From contig CAMOIX010000002.1 of NCBI GenBank assembly GCA_946616365.1, forward strand, positions 1 through 64,000: a DNA stretch of 64,000 nucleotides. The letters run 5' to 3'. Under the pieces are notes generated by a model. The model searched no databases. It saw only the letters and a program-made list of their open reading frames with translations, and was not told the origin of the DNA. This DNA is from AC2028 sp002373595. GTDB taxonomy: Bacteria; Bacillota; Clostridia; Lachnospirales; Lachnospiraceae. Made by a program: the position numbers and the translations under genes. Shown here in pieces: positions 1 through 7,851 of the stretch. Every line of letters begins with the position of its first letter. Position 1 is the stretch's first letter.

Positions 1-68
1 CCATTTCTTCGGTCTCAAATATCATTACATGATATCCCTGTAATTACTGTGCCTTCTTCACTCGCATA

Positions 69-298
69 GTGCGGCGGGCGGGATGCATATCATCCGCAGA
101 CTTCAAACGCAGGACAACACATTTTCTTAGCGCTTCTACGAACCAGGCAGCTCGAGCCAGGACGGCGAGAGCAGTGGGCGACCGAGCCACGATGGCGAGT
201 GAGCCCCGGTGCCGGCACCTGTATCGATCTCGAATGAAGCGCTTAGAAAATCGTTGTCCGGAGTGGTCTGCGGATGATATGCATCCCGCCCGCCGCAC
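69..298. repeat. Long palindromic intergenic element A
   Basis: The outer arms are 33-base perfect inverted repeats (69-101 against 266-298). Pairing resumes imperfectly further in: the TTAGCGCTTC region near 126-135 faces GAAGCGCTTA near 236-245. The core is GC-rich with repeated GCGAG/CGAGC words. Both strands have open frames across it, but they mirror each other because of the symmetry and show no protein-like features. A similar layout is present at 52088-52321. It could be a structured RNA, a bidirectional transcription barrier or a MITE-like element; no target-site duplication was recognised. Confidence 0.75.
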
Positions 299-312
299 CA
301 TAAAAAAGAATA

Positions 313-421
313 AAACAAGAGGAGCGTATATACGCTAATTTTCATTTTTGATAAAAAACAAGAGGAGCGTATATACGCCAATTTTCATTTTTGATAGAAA
401 ACAAGAGGAGCGTATATACGC
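313..421. repeat. 43-bp tandem repeat, 2.5 copies
   Basis: Units begin at 313, 356 and 399. Each starts AAACAAGAGGAGCGTATATA and carries a GCGTATATACGC palindrome followed by an AATTTTCATTTTTGATA stretch. The third unit is cut short and passes into the closing arm of the gdhA terminator. The array looks like stepwise duplication of the distal arm and T-tract of that terminator. Confidence 0.85.
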
Positions 422-426
422 TCCTC
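395..426 (-). terminator. Rho-independent terminator of gdhA
   Basis: A perfect 22-base palindrome at 405-426 is followed, reading the minus strand, by a T-rich tail (TTGTTTTCTAT). It lies 54 bases beyond the gdhA stop codon. Two further copies of the GCGTATATACGC core and T-tail lie downstream in the tandem array. Confidence 0.75.
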
Positions 427-479
427 TCATCTTTATTGTTTTAGGGAAAACAAGAAATGATATTACAAAATTGCTTGTC

Positions 480-1889
480 TTATACGATACCCTGTGCCTT
501 CATCGCATCAGCAACCTTAAGGAATCCGGCGATGTTAGCGCCTGCAACGTAGTTGCCCTTCATACCGTACTTCTTAGAAGCATCATCGATGTTGTGGAAG
601 ATTCCGACCATAATGTTCTTGAGCTTTGCATCAACCTCTTCGAAGGTCCATGAAAGTCTCTCACTGTTCTGGCTCATCTCAAGTGCGGAAGTAGCAACAC
701 CACCTGCATTTGAAGCCTTGCCGGGGCAGAAAAGAACCTTGTTCTTCTGGAAGTACTCGGTAGCTTCCATGGTGGTAGGCATGTTAGCGCCCTCAGCTAC
801 AGCAAGTACACCGTTCTTTACGAGCATCTTGGCATCGTTAAGATCAAGCTCGTTCTGGGTTGCACAAGGAAGAGCGATATCCACCTTGACGCTCCATACG
901 CCGTGATCCTGAGCATTCTTCTTAACATGATACTTTGCAGAAGGTCTCTTTTTTGCATACTCATCAAGTCTTGCTCTCTTAACTTCCTTAACCTGCTTAA
1001 GAAGAGCAACATCGATTCCCTTAGGATCATAGATCCAACCGGTGGAATCGGAGCAGGTAACAACGGTAGCGCCAAGCTGCTGTGCCTTCTCGATAGCGTA
1101 GATAGCTACGTTTCCGGCACCCGATACAGCGATGGTCTTGCCCTTGATATCAAGCTTGTTGCACTTGAGCATCTCCTCGGTGAGATAGAGAAGTCCATAT
1201 CCGGTAGCCTCGGTCCTTGCGAGTGATCCACCGTAGGAAAGTCCCTTACCGGTGAGAACTCCCTCATAGAGTCCGGTAAGTCTCTTGTACTGTCCATACA
1301 TAAATCCGATCTCACGTGCGCCGGTTCCGATATCACCGGCAGGTACATCGGTGTCAGCGCCGATATACTTGTGAAGTTCGGTCATGAAGCTCTGGCAGAA
1401 AGCCATAACCTCTCTGTCAGACTTGCCCTTGGGATCGAAGTCAGATCCACCCTTACCACCGCCGATAGGAAGTCCGGTAAGGCTGTTCTTGAAGATCTGC
1501 TCAAATCCGAGGAACTTGATGATTCCGATATTTACTGAAGGATGAAGACGAAGGCCACCCTTGTAAGGTCCGATAGCAGAATTGAACTGGATACGGTATG
1601 CGTTGTTAACCTGAACCTGTCCCTTGTCATCTACCCAGGGAACTCTGAAAAGGAGCTGTCTCTCGGGAGTGGTGATTCTCTCAAGAAGTGCCTCTTTTCT
1701 GTACTCAGCCTCGTTCTTCTCGATAACGACTCTGAGTGACTCAAGTACTTCCTTAACTGCCTGATGGAACTCAGGCTGAGCGGGATTCTGTGCTACTACA
1801 CGAGCGTATACCTCATCAACATAGCTTCCCTTCTTTGCCTTTGCAGCGGGCTTCTTTGCTGCAGCAGCCTTTGCTTTCTGTGCGGCCAT
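480..1889 (-). CDS. gdhA: NADP-type glutamate dehydrogenase
   Basis: Interconverts 2-oxoglutarate plus ammonia and glutamate; a cytoplasmic, hexameric ammonium-assimilation enzyme. The protein is 469 residues from the ATG at 1889. It carries the substrate-lysine motif GGGKGGSDFDPKGKSD, the PAGDIGTGAREIGFMYGQYK stretch and the Rossmann motif VSGAGNVAIYAIEKA typical of the bacterial hexameric family. The start at 1889 is set by AAGGAGGA nine bases upstream; the ATG at 1895 is only about three bases from that site and so is less likely. Unusually, about 25 Ala/Lys-rich residues precede the normal start-like SYVDEVYARV. The gene appears monocistronic, with its own -10-like TATAAA at 1921-1926, an upstream palindrome and a downstream terminator. 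Confidence 0.95.
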   Translation of the reverse strand: MAAQKAKAAAAKKPAAKAKKGSYVDEVYARVVAQNPAQPEFHQAVKEVLESLRVVIEKNEAEYRKEALLERITTPERQLLFRVPWVDDKGQVQVNNAYRIQFNSAIGPYKGGLRLHPSVNIGIIKFLGFEQIFKNSLTGLPIGGGKGGSDFDPKGKSDREVMAFCQSFMTELHKYIGADTDVPAGDIGTGAREIGFMYGQYKRLTGLYEGVLTGKGLSYGGSLARTEATGYGLLYLTEEMLKCNKLDIKGKTIAVSGAGNVAIYAIEKAQQLGATVVTCSDSTGWIYDPKGIDVALLKQVKEVKRARLDEYAKKRPSAKYHVKKNAQDHGVWSVKVDIALPCATQNELDLNDAKMLVKNGVLAVAEGANMPTTMEATEYFQKNKVLFCPGKASNAGGVATSALEMSQNSERLSWTFEEVDAKLKNIMVGIFHNIDDASKKYGMKGNYVAGANIAGFLKVADAMKAQGIV

Positions 1890-1935
1890 TTTCATTCTCC
1901 TCCTTAGAAAAAAACGTTTCTTTATACAAAAATAC

Positions 1936-1945
1936 TTGTATACAA
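1936..1945. promoter_or_regulatory. Palindrome TTGTATACAA in gdhA promoter region
   Basis: A perfect 10-base palindrome lies about 10 bases upstream of the likely gdhA -10 box (minus-strand TATAAA, 1921-1926). Its position between the -35 and -10 regions would suit an operator, but no regulator can be named from the sequence. Confidence 0.35.
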
Positions 1946-1954
1946 TCTCAAACA

Positions 1955-1986
1955 AAAAATATATTACCATAGGGTAATATATTTTT
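1955..1986 (-). terminator. AT-rich terminator after the SH3-domain gene
   Basis: Fourteen-base perfect arms (1955-1968 and 1973-1986) enclose a 4-base loop. On the minus strand the stem runs into TTTTTTGTTTG. It lies 10 bases after the stop codon of the SH3-domain gene and upstream of the gdhA promoter, so it insulates the two genes. Confidence 0.75.
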
Positions 1987-1996
1987 CAAGAAAAAA

Positions 1997-3202
1997 TTAT
2001 TCCAAATATTCTGATTTTACATAGCCGAGCTGGTCGTTGTATTTGATGCGTGTCCAGTCATCTTCTATCGCGATATAATCGACTTCCGTGCCCTGGTAGA
2101 GCTGTCCCATTATATTGGATGAATCGGCCGTGCTCGGAGTCATTCTGACGTTTACGGTCTCCTTTGCTTTAACTGTTCCTATCGACTGGTAGTTGCTTGC
2201 ATCCTCTATGATCGACAGATACTCTGATTTAACAAATCCTGTTGTATTCTCTACCTCGACCTGAGTCCATCCGTTTATCTGGACCTTTACGACCTTGACC
2301 TTCTGCCCCTGATAGAGCTGGGTTACACGCTGTGCATTAAGGCTGTCCGACTCTCTTACATTGAGCATCGTGGTTGCCCTTGCATAGATGATCTTGTCTT
2401 CGGTACTCTGCATCTCTATGCTGTCTTTTTTGCCTTCATCCTCATCGGGATCCTTCTCTTCTTCCTTATCCGTGCCGTTCTTCTCCGCGATCTTCTCGGC
2501 AGTTGCAAGATATACGGCTGCATCCACGTCATCAAGATAAGTAAGGAGTTCGGGATTAGCATCTACGATATCATTGTACTCAACATCGGTCCTGTTGATG
2601 AGTTCCTGTACATCGGACTTTCCGATCGCAGCATCATAGTATGTCTTTTCATCATCATTTAAGGATGACTTGTCTATATAGTACTTTCCGTCCTCGTCGG
2701 CTCTTACATCATATGTAGTAAAGTAAGGAAGCGGCGTGTCCGGATACTGATCGAGCATCGCGTAGCTGTATACGTACACGATCTTCATATTCTCCGCAGG
2801 TCCGGGCTGTACATAGATATCCTTTACTTCATAAGTGATATATTTCGAAAGTTCGGCATACCAGAGGATACTCGTCTCGTCAAAGGTATTGCACAGAGAC
2901 TTGAGACCTTCCTCATCTCCTGATGAGAGATATCCGTAGTACTGCTTGATAAGCTGGTCTATGCCGTCATCATTGTTGACTGTGAGCGGGATCTCGAGTT
3001 CATCGGGAGGCGTTACATTTACAGGGTCCGCTACCACGGCATCATCCGGCAGAGGATTGTCGGTATTGCCCTTGTCCCTTCCAAGCTTAAGCCCGAGTAC
3101 AACAGCTACAGTTGCCAGAAGCGCTACTATTACGGGTATGGCTATCTTGCCGTACCTTCTCATCAATTCCTTTAATTTGCTCAAAAACTTATCGCGATCC
3201 AT
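1997..3202 (-). CDS. Membrane-anchored protein with two SH3b domains
   Basis: 401 residues. A short basic N-terminus is followed by one membrane segment (about residues 19-38, IAIPVIVALLATVAVVLGLK) and then a largely acidic extracytoplasmic region. A central NTF2-like/cystatin-like segment (about 75-210) is followed by an acidic Lys/Glu/Asp linker (about 240-262). Two bacterial SH3 domains end the protein (about 270-335 and 340-401), each with the MLNVRES/VNVRMTPS signature and LYQG(Q/T) turn. SH3b domains usually bind peptidoglycan or its peptides, so a cell-wall-attached role is inferred. No catalytic domain is recognisable. Start: AAAGGAAAG lies 3-10 bases before the ATG. The gene follows tRNA-Arg on the same strand by about 30 bases. 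Confidence 0.85.
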   Translation of the reverse strand: MDRDKFLSKLKELMRRYGKIAIPVIVALLATVAVVLGLKLGRDKGNTDNPLPDDAVVADPVNVTPPDELEIPLTVNNDDGIDQLIKQYYGYLSSGDEEGLKSLCNTFDETSILWYAELSKYITYEVKDIYVQPGPAENMKIVYVYSYAMLDQYPDTPLPYFTTYDVRADEDGKYYIDKSSLNDDEKTYYDAAIGKSDVQELINRTDVEYNDIVDANPELLTYLDDVDAAVYLATAEKIAEKNGTDKEEEKDPDEDEGKKDSIEMQSTEDKIIYARATTMLNVRESDSLNAQRVTQLYQGQKVKVVKVQINGWTQVEVENTTGFVKSEYLSIIEDASNYQSIGTVKAKETVNVRMTPSTADSSNIMGQLYQGTEVDYIAIEDDWTRIKYNDQLGYVKSEYLE

Positions 3203-3230
3203 TGTCTTTCCTTTTTCAGACTGTCTTTAA

Positions 3231-3302
3231 TGCAACCGACAGGAATCGAACCTGCATTAAAGGCGTCGGAGGCCTTCGTTCTATCCGTTAGACTACGGTT
3301 GC
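3231..3302 (-). tRNA. tRNA-Arg (anticodon CCG)
   Basis: On the minus strand the 7-base acceptor arms GCAACCG and CGGTTGC pair. The anticodon stem AAGGC/GCCTT encloses the 7-base loop CTCCGAC, giving anticodon CCG (reads CGG). The T-arm contains GGTTCGATTCC. The discriminator base is A and no CCA is encoded. It decodes a rare arginine codon. Confidence 0.95.
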
Positions 3303-3359
3303 TAAATGCCTCTTTCCAAAGCGACACCGAATGATTTTACCACAAATGACTTTTTCAGT

Positions 3360-3405
3360 CAAAAAAAGGGAGCCACTCGGACCGTGATCGTCACCGGCGG
3401 CTCCC
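3360..3405 (-). terminator. Terminator of the DUF5688 gene
   Basis: GGGAGCC (3368-3374) pairs with GGCTCCC (3399-3405), with further partial pairing inside. Reading the minus strand, the stem is followed by a run of T from the A-tract at 3361-3367. It lies a few bases after the stop of the DUF5688 gene. Confidence 0.8.
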
Positions 3406-3413
3406 ATGCACTT

Positions 3414-4310
3414 TTATGCGGCTATTTCAAGCTTTCCTTTCTTTTTTTCATAGAAATACAGGGTATCCGACAGGACTTCAGATCTGCGTACCTGCGTGCG
3501 ATTGATTTCGCGAATGATGGTTCTTAGATTATCCGGATCGGAGACTTCCTTTTCCGGCAGTATGAGGACTTCATGAACAGAGCTCGGGATCACATATATA
3601 TCGGAATCCAGCTTCCCCGAAATCTCCTTTAGCATATCGGGATAAAGGATGGCGGCCGCCCCGAAGAGTCTCTCGGTATTAGTGAGGATATACAGCGGCG
3701 GTTCGTACTCATCGCGGTAATCTTCCGGGTCAAACCCCTTCATGGAGAGGATCACATCGGTCACTTTTCCGAATTCCGGCGGGAAGAGGCCTCTGCTGTT
3801 TTTCATCGAATCCTCCATCAATTCCTTCGTCCCCACGCCCCACTTATCTATGTGGGACTGTTTGATGAGTATCGATCCGTTTCCGATATCGTCATCTTTA
3901 AATGAATAGTAGAAACATATCGCCAGATCGAGATACGGGATATAAGGCGTATCCTCCAGCAGCAATCTGTTTTTCTCCTCCGAGATCAGCCTGAAAGAAA
4001 GCCTCTTTCTCACATTCTTATACTCATTAAAGAAATTCATATTGAGCTCGTTTCTGGGAGACCTGTCCCTATAGAATCCGATGAGCCTGTTAATGATATC
4101 GCCGAATGTCTCATCTCCGTCCTCGTAGCTCCTGTAGTAATCCTCCAGATATATGGTCGGCGAAATATTACCTCCCTCCGCAAAGATGCTTATACCTTTG
4201 AGCTTCGTCTCGTTTAGCTTGATCACATCGTTTATCTTGACGATATATCCGTCACCCATGCATTCCTCAACGGACCTTTTTACTTTTTCACAAAAATCTT
4301 CGTAATCCAT
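3414..4310 (-). CDS. DUF5688 family protein
   Basis: 298 residues from the ATG at 4310, chosen because GGAGG lies six bases upstream; a start four codons further up lacks spacing for that site. The N-terminus (MDYEDFCEKVKRSVEE) and the central YLDLAICFYYSF and ILTN-ERLFGAAAILYP stretches match the DUF5688 family, which is common in Lachnospiraceae and has no known function. No signal peptide, membrane segment or catalytic motif is visible, so it is probably cytoplasmic. It is flanked by terminators on both sides and is transcribed alone. Confidence 0.85.
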   Translation of the reverse strand: MDYEDFCEKVKRSVEECMGDGYIVKINDVIKLNETKLKGISIFAEGGNISPTIYLEDYYRSYEDGDETFGDIINRLIGFYRDRSPRNELNMNFFNEYKNVRKRLSFRLISEEKNRLLLEDTPYIPYLDLAICFYYSFKDDDIGNGSILIKQSHIDKWGVGTKELMEDSMKNSRGLFPPEFGKVTDVILSMKGFDPEDYRDEYEPPLYILTNTERLFGAAAILYPDMLKEISGKLDSDIYVIPSSVHEVLILPEKEVSDPDNLRTIIREINRTQVRRSEVLSDTLYFYEKKKGKLEIAA

Positions 4311-4331
4311 TTTTACCTCCAATTTTTAACA

Positions 4332-4362
4332 CAAAAAAAGACGATACGTGATCCGTATCGCC
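4332..4362 (-). terminator. Terminator of efp
   Basis: On the minus strand GCGATACG, a short loop and CGTATCGTC form a stem followed by TTTTTTTG. It lies about 25 bases beyond the efp stop codon and closes the yqeG-aro-efp operon. Confidence 0.8.
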
Positions 4363-4387
4363 TTTGTCAGTCTCTTATCTGATATGC

Positions 4388-4945
4388 TTATACTCTTGAG
4401 AGGTACTCGCCTGTTCTGGTATCGATCTTGATCTTATCACCCTGATCGACAAAGAGAGGAACCTGTACGGTTGCTCCGGTCTCAACAACAGCGGGCTTGG
4501 AAGCTCCGGTAGCGGTATCGCCCTTGAATCCGGGCTCCGTATCGGTTATAACAAGCTCTACGAAAAGCGGAGGCTCGATGGAGAATACGCTTCCGTTGTG
4601 AGAGCAAACCTTGCACATCTCGTTCTCTTTAACAAACTTGAGCGCGTCGCCGATCATATCGGAGTTAAGCGCTACCTGCTCGTAGTTCTCGGTGTCCATG
4701 AAGTAGTAAAGGTCACCGTCGTTATAAAGATACTGCATATCTTTTCTGTCTATGCGCGCCTGAGGGCATTTCTCGGTAGGGCGGAAAGTTCTCTCTACAA
4801 CACCGCCGTTCTTTATGTCCTTAAGCTTGGTGCGGACAAAAGCAGCTCCCTTTCCGGGCTTAACATGCTGGAACTCGATGATCTGATATACAGATCCGTC
4901 AAGCTCGATCGTCACACCATTCCTGAAGTCACCTGCAGAAACCAT
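4388..4945 (-). CDS. efp: Translation elongation factor P
   Basis: 185 residues, the normal EF-P length. EF-P binds the ribosome between P and E sites and relieves stalling at polyproline. The N-terminal KOW-like domain (MVSAGDFRNGVTIELDG, and HVKPGKGAAFVRTKLK with the exposed loop lysine) and the two OB domains (SIEPPLFVELVITDTEPG; C-terminal VPLFVDQGDKIKIDTRTGEY) are complete. AGGAGG lies eight bases before the ATG. It is the last gene of the shikimate operon, 63 bases after aroK, an arrangement often seen in Clostridia. Confidence 0.96.
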   Translation of the reverse strand: MVSAGDFRNGVTIELDGSVYQIIEFQHVKPGKGAAFVRTKLKDIKNGGVVERTFRPTEKCPQARIDRKDMQYLYNDGDLYYFMDTENYEQVALNSDMIGDALKFVKENEMCKVCSHNGSVFSIEPPLFVELVITDTEPGFKGDTATGASKPAVVETGATVQVPLFVDQGDKIKIDTRTGEYLSRV

Positions 4946-5008
4946 TATTAAATCCTCCTAGTTTAAACCGAATATACTCAAACAGTTTACAATACGAAAC
5001 AGATCTTT

Positions 5009-5545
5009 TCAACTGTTTTTTACAAAGCCGATGATCTTTTCGGCTATTACCTCAAAAGTCTCTCCGTCGGTATCTATATAATGATCGGCAGCCGCTCTGT
5101 ACTTGGGCTCTCTTGCCGTCAAAAGTTCTTCAATCCTGCTCCTCGGGTCCTCAGTCCTAAGAAGCGGTCTGGTATCGTCGTCCTTAAGCCTCTCGTAGAT
5201 CGTGCCCGCTTTGGCCCTCAGGTAAAAGACCGTTCCGCATTTCTTTATAAGCTCTGCATTTTCATCCCTTAAAGGAGTCCCGCCTCCGAGCGAATAGATC
5301 GCGCGTCCGGCATCCTCATCATATATCTTCTTAAGAAGCTGCGTCTCCATGTCACGGAAGGCAGCCTCTCCCTTCTCCGCAAATATGGAGGAGATGCTCA
5401 TTCCCTCGCTCTCCTCTATCATACTGTCCGTATCATAAAGAGGAAGCCCAAGCTTTTCCGAGAGCACCGCCCCTATCGAAGTCTTGCCGCTTCCCATAAA
5501 TCCTGTAAGGATGATATTCTCTTTTCTGTCGTTATGGCCATTCAT
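5009..5545 (-). CDS. aroK: Shikimate kinase
   Basis: Phosphorylates shikimate at O3 with ATP. The protein is 178 residues from the ATG at 5545. It has a P-loop near the N-terminus (GFMGSGKTSIG), the shikimate-binding Asp in DTDSMIE, the AFRDME arginine, the SLGGGTPLR Walker-B-like loop and the lid arginine in DDTRPLL. The start codon overlaps the aroQ stop (TGATG), indicating translational coupling; a TTG four codons upstream is the alternative. All catalytic positions are present. Confidence 0.95.
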   Translation of the reverse strand: MNGHNDRKENIILTGFMGSGKTSIGAVLSEKLGLPLYDTDSMIEESEGMSISSIFAEKGEAAFRDMETQLLKKIYDEDAGRAIYSLGGGTPLRDENAELIKKCGTVFYLRAKAGTIYERLKDDDTRPLLRTEDPRSRIEELLTAREPKYRAAADHYIDTDGETFEVIAEKIIGFVKNS

Positions 5546-5991
5546 CAGTCCTTGCAATTTTCCTTTATCTCGATGAGCTTATCCATAGCGATGAGATACC
5601 CTTCAAGTCCTTTGCCATATATCTGTGCATCACAGACTTCTGCGGTCACGGAATTCGCTCTGAAGGACTCCCTTGCGGTTATATCGGAGATATGCACCTC
5701 CACCTTGGGTATCTCAACGCTTGCAAGCGCATCCCTTATCGCATAGCTGTAATGAGTATATGCACCGGGATTGATGATGATGCCTTCAGTTCCGTCATAG
5801 TAAGCTTCCTGTATGCGGTCTATGATGGCACCTTCGTGATTGCTCTGATAGATTTCAGTCTTGCAGCATCTCTTCGCTGAGCCCTCGGTAATGAGTTTTT
5901 TCAGATAGTTATAATCCTGTGTTCCGTATACATTCTTTTCACGGATCCCGAGAAAATTGATATTCGGTCCGTTTATGACCAGTATCTTCAT
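5545..5991 (-). CDS. aroQ: Type II 3-dehydroquinate dehydratase
   Basis: Dehydrates 3-dehydroquinate to 3-dehydroshikimate. The protein is 148 residues, normal for the dodecameric type II enzymes. It opens with ILVINGPNINFLGIRE and has the lid tyrosine in YGTQDYN. The IINPGAYTHYSYAIRDAL and VEVHISDITARESFR motifs supply the substrate-binding Asn and the catalytic His. It overlaps aroE by four bases upstream and touches aroK downstream, within one polycistron. Confidence 0.95.
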   Translation of the reverse strand: MKILVINGPNINFLGIREKNVYGTQDYNYLKKLITEGSAKRCCKTEIYQSNHEGAIIDRIQEAYYDGTEGIIINPGAYTHYSYAIRDALASVEIPKVEVHISDITARESFRANSVTAEVCDAQIYGKGLEGYLIAMDKLIEIKENCKD

Positions 5992-6914
5992 ACCTGCTCC
6001 TTAAGCTTTAAATAGATCTCATCGGCGGTAGCTTCGTCTATCTTTTTGCCGGTCCAGAGTTCAAATGCTATGATCCCCTGATAGAGGAGCATCTTAAGTC
6101 CGTTAAATGTCTTTGCTCCTTCCTGCTTAGCGAGCTTCATGAATTTGGTCTCCGCCGGATTGAAGATAACATCGACAGCTATGCCAACTCTCTTGTAGAA
6201 CTCAGGGTCCTCGATGACAGCTCTGTCCGCATCGGCACCGAGTCCGACGCTTGTCGCCTGGATCGTCACAAATCTCTTGCCCTCGGGGATCCTTCTGAAA
6301 TCGGGAAGTGCGAGTGCTCTTGCAAACTGTCTGCCGGCCGCGCTGTTCAGCTCAAAAGCAAGATTCTCCGCTTTGTTCGAGCTGCGATTTAAGAAAGTAA
6401 CGGAGGCCGCTCCCTTCTCAAGCATGAGAAATCCTACAGCTCTTGCTGCGCCGCCCGCACCGAGCACAAGGATATCATCTCCTTCCATGGGGATATTGTC
6501 CGATTCGAGCGCTCTTCCGAGACCTGCGACGTCGGTATTGTATCCTTTATATCCTCCGTCGATCCTTACCAGTGTATTTACAGCGCCGACCTTCTTTGCG
6601 ATGGGGTCGGTCTCTTTTACAAAGTTCATCACTGTCCTCTTGTAAGGCACCGTGATATTCAGGCCCAGGAGACCAAGCGCATAAGCGCCTTCTATGGCTT
6701 TCCCGAGGGACTCCTCGCGGAGTTTTAAGACTTCATCCGCAGCATTTCCGCCGTCCTGCTCGCCCTCTTTATCAGGCTTTACGAGGAATGGAACATATGC
6801 CAGATCCAGTCCTGTCTTCTCCGCCAGCGTATTGTGAATAAACGGAGAAAGCGTATGCTCTATCGGATTGCCGATAACTCCGCATATTTTAGCAGTTCCT
6901 TTAATGTCTTTCAT
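5988..6914 (-). CDS. aroE: Shikimate dehydrogenase
   Basis: NADPH-dependent reduction of 3-dehydroshikimate to shikimate. The 308 residues are slightly longer than usual because of an inserted segment around residue 50 (PDKEGEQDGGNAADEVLK). Substrate-binding region: GNPIEHTLSPFIHNTL and LNITVPYKRTVM with the catalytic lysine. Cofactor region: ILVLGAGGAARAVGF and the FLNRSSNKAENLA motif, which suits NADP. C-terminal LKMLLYQGIIAFELWTG is the family ending. The ATGA overlaps with yqeG and aroQ show tight coupling. Confidence 0.94.
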   Translation of the reverse strand: MKDIKGTAKICGVIGNPIEHTLSPFIHNTLAEKTGLDLAYVPFLVKPDKEGEQDGGNAADEVLKLREESLGKAIEGAYALGLLGLNITVPYKRTVMNFVKETDPIAKKVGAVNTLVRIDGGYKGYNTDVAGLGRALESDNIPMEGDDILVLGAGGAARAVGFLMLEKGAASVTFLNRSSNKAENLAFELNSAAGRQFARALALPDFRRIPEGKRFVTIQATSVGLGADADRAVIEDPEFYKRVGIAVDVIFNPAETKFMKLAKQEGAKTFNGLKMLLYQGIIAFELWTGKKIDEATADEIYLKLKEQV

Positions 6915-7426
6915 CTTTCGGATCCCTTTCTCCTGTGATAGAAAAACAAAACTATCGCTTCAAGTCTTCTCTTTAAGATTATCTGTATCTCTTCCTTGGG
7001 GTGTATGGGCTTAACGAGTATGGTCCTTATCCCCGCCTTCTTTGCTCCCCAAGTATCTGTAAATATCTGATCTCCGATGAAAAGCGTTGTCCCGGGATCG
7101 GTATTCATCTGCTTCATCGCCTGCAGGTAACCTGCTCTCGCAGGCTTGTGTGCTTTGAAGATATACTGAGCCTTAACCGCATCCGCAAAGGGCTTGACCC
7201 TCTCCTCTTTGTTGTTTGAAAGAAGGAGCGTATCAAACCCCGCGGCATGGATCCTCTCAAAGAGCCTTACCGCTTCATGAGTAGCCGGTGCCCCGTGAGG
7301 AACCAGCGTATTGTCTATATCAAAGATTATGCCTCTGTATCCCTTGCCATAAAGAGCTTCATACGGGATATCATAGGAATTATCAGCCTCTTCGTCAGGA
7401 TACAGATTTTCAAACAAACTTCTCAT
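6911..7426 (-). CDS. yqeG: YqeG-family HAD IIIA phosphatase
   Basis: 171 residues. HAD motif I is IIFDIDNTLVPHG (nucleophile Asp and acid Asp), motif II LLSNN, and motif III FIGDQIFTDTWGAKKAG. These define the YqeG/subfamily IIIA phosphatases, whose physiological substrate is not firmly established. It is the first gene of the aro-efp operon. A TATAAT (complement of 7438-7443) lies only 11 bases before the ATG and there is no ribosome-binding sequence, so the mRNA would have a leader of about five bases. The intergenic space is shared with a divergent gene at 7507. Confidence 0.9.
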   Translation of the reverse strand: MRSLFENLYPDEEADNSYDIPYEALYGKGYRGIIFDIDNTLVPHGAPATHEAVRLFERIHAAGFDTLLLSNNKEERVKPFADAVKAQYIFKAHKPARAGYLQAMKQMNTDPGTTLFIGDQIFTDTWGAKKAGIRTILVKPIHPKEEIQIILKRRLEAIVLFFYHRRKGSER

Positions 7427-7471
7427 TGTTTTATTTTATTATAGAAAAGCACTTACGACAAGGTTATTATC

Positions 7472-7499
7472 TTGTAAAATCGCACAGGGCGTATATAAT
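7472..7499 (+). promoter_or_regulatory. Promoter placing the start at the 7507 ATG (leaderless)
   Basis: TTGTAA (7472-7477), 16 bases, then TATAAT (7494-7499). Only seven bases separate the -10 box from the ATG at 7507, so transcription should begin at or next to the A of the start codon. No Shine-Dalgarno sequence is present. Confidence 0.7.
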
Positions 7500-7506
7500 T
7501 ATCCAT

Positions 7507-7851
7507 ATGGAAAAGCGATTGAAAAACGAGATCGAATACATGACCGCTCTTGCGGCTAAAGCAGGCTCTATGAGCCCCGAAGAGCTGCGCTCCGAAAGAG
7601 AAAAAGCCCTCGTGCGCATAGGATTTCTCCAACACGAAAGGCTCATTCATTACCTCGTTACCATGACATTCGCGATCATTACATTTCTGGCGGTACTGGC
7701 ATTCGTCATCTGCGGACACATCGGTTCTTCCGCTCCCGAGCTTGTACCTCTTATCGTTTTGCTTCTCGTGCTCCTCGTGCCTTATATCCGGCATTATTAT
7801 ATACTCGAGAACGGCGTGCAGAAGCTCTACTCTCTCTACGATGAACTCTGA
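7507..7851 (+). CDS. Small two-segment membrane protein
   Basis: 114 residues. An N-terminal charged helix (MEKRLKNEIEYMTALAAKAG) is followed by two hydrophobic segments (about residues 49-70 and 77-95) and a short tail ending YSLYDEL. No family was recognised with confidence, though similar small proteins of this shape occur in Clostridia. The start is fixed by the promoter rather than by a ribosome site, since upstream in-frame codons would lie inside the promoter. Its last 101 bases are antisense to the end of the transglutaminase gene, an unusually deep convergent overlap. Confidence 0.7.
   Translation: MEKRLKNEIEYMTALAAKAGSMSPEELRSEREKALVRIGFLQHERLIHYLVTMTFAIITFLAVLAFVICGHIGSSAPELVPLIVLLLVLLVPYIRHYYILENGVQKLYSLYDEL

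Noticed and set aside
2..43. Short plus-strand frame ending HFFGLKYHYMISL-stop at the left edge, possibly the tail of a gene lying mostly outside the window.
   Set aside because: Only 13 codons are visible and another frame is equally open there; nothing identifies it.
44..381. Open frames of 80-90 codons on both strands across the left palindrome.
   Set aside because: They mirror each other because of the inverted repeat, have no ribosome sites and no protein-like composition.
313..421. CRISPR-like reading of the 43-base tandem units.
   Set aside because: The units are contiguous, with no spacers, and are explained as duplicated terminator sequence.
7288..7506. Upstream extension of the small plus-strand membrane protein.
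   Set aside because: It is antisense to the start of yqeG and contains the promoter; the ATG at 7507 fits the promoter and protein shape.
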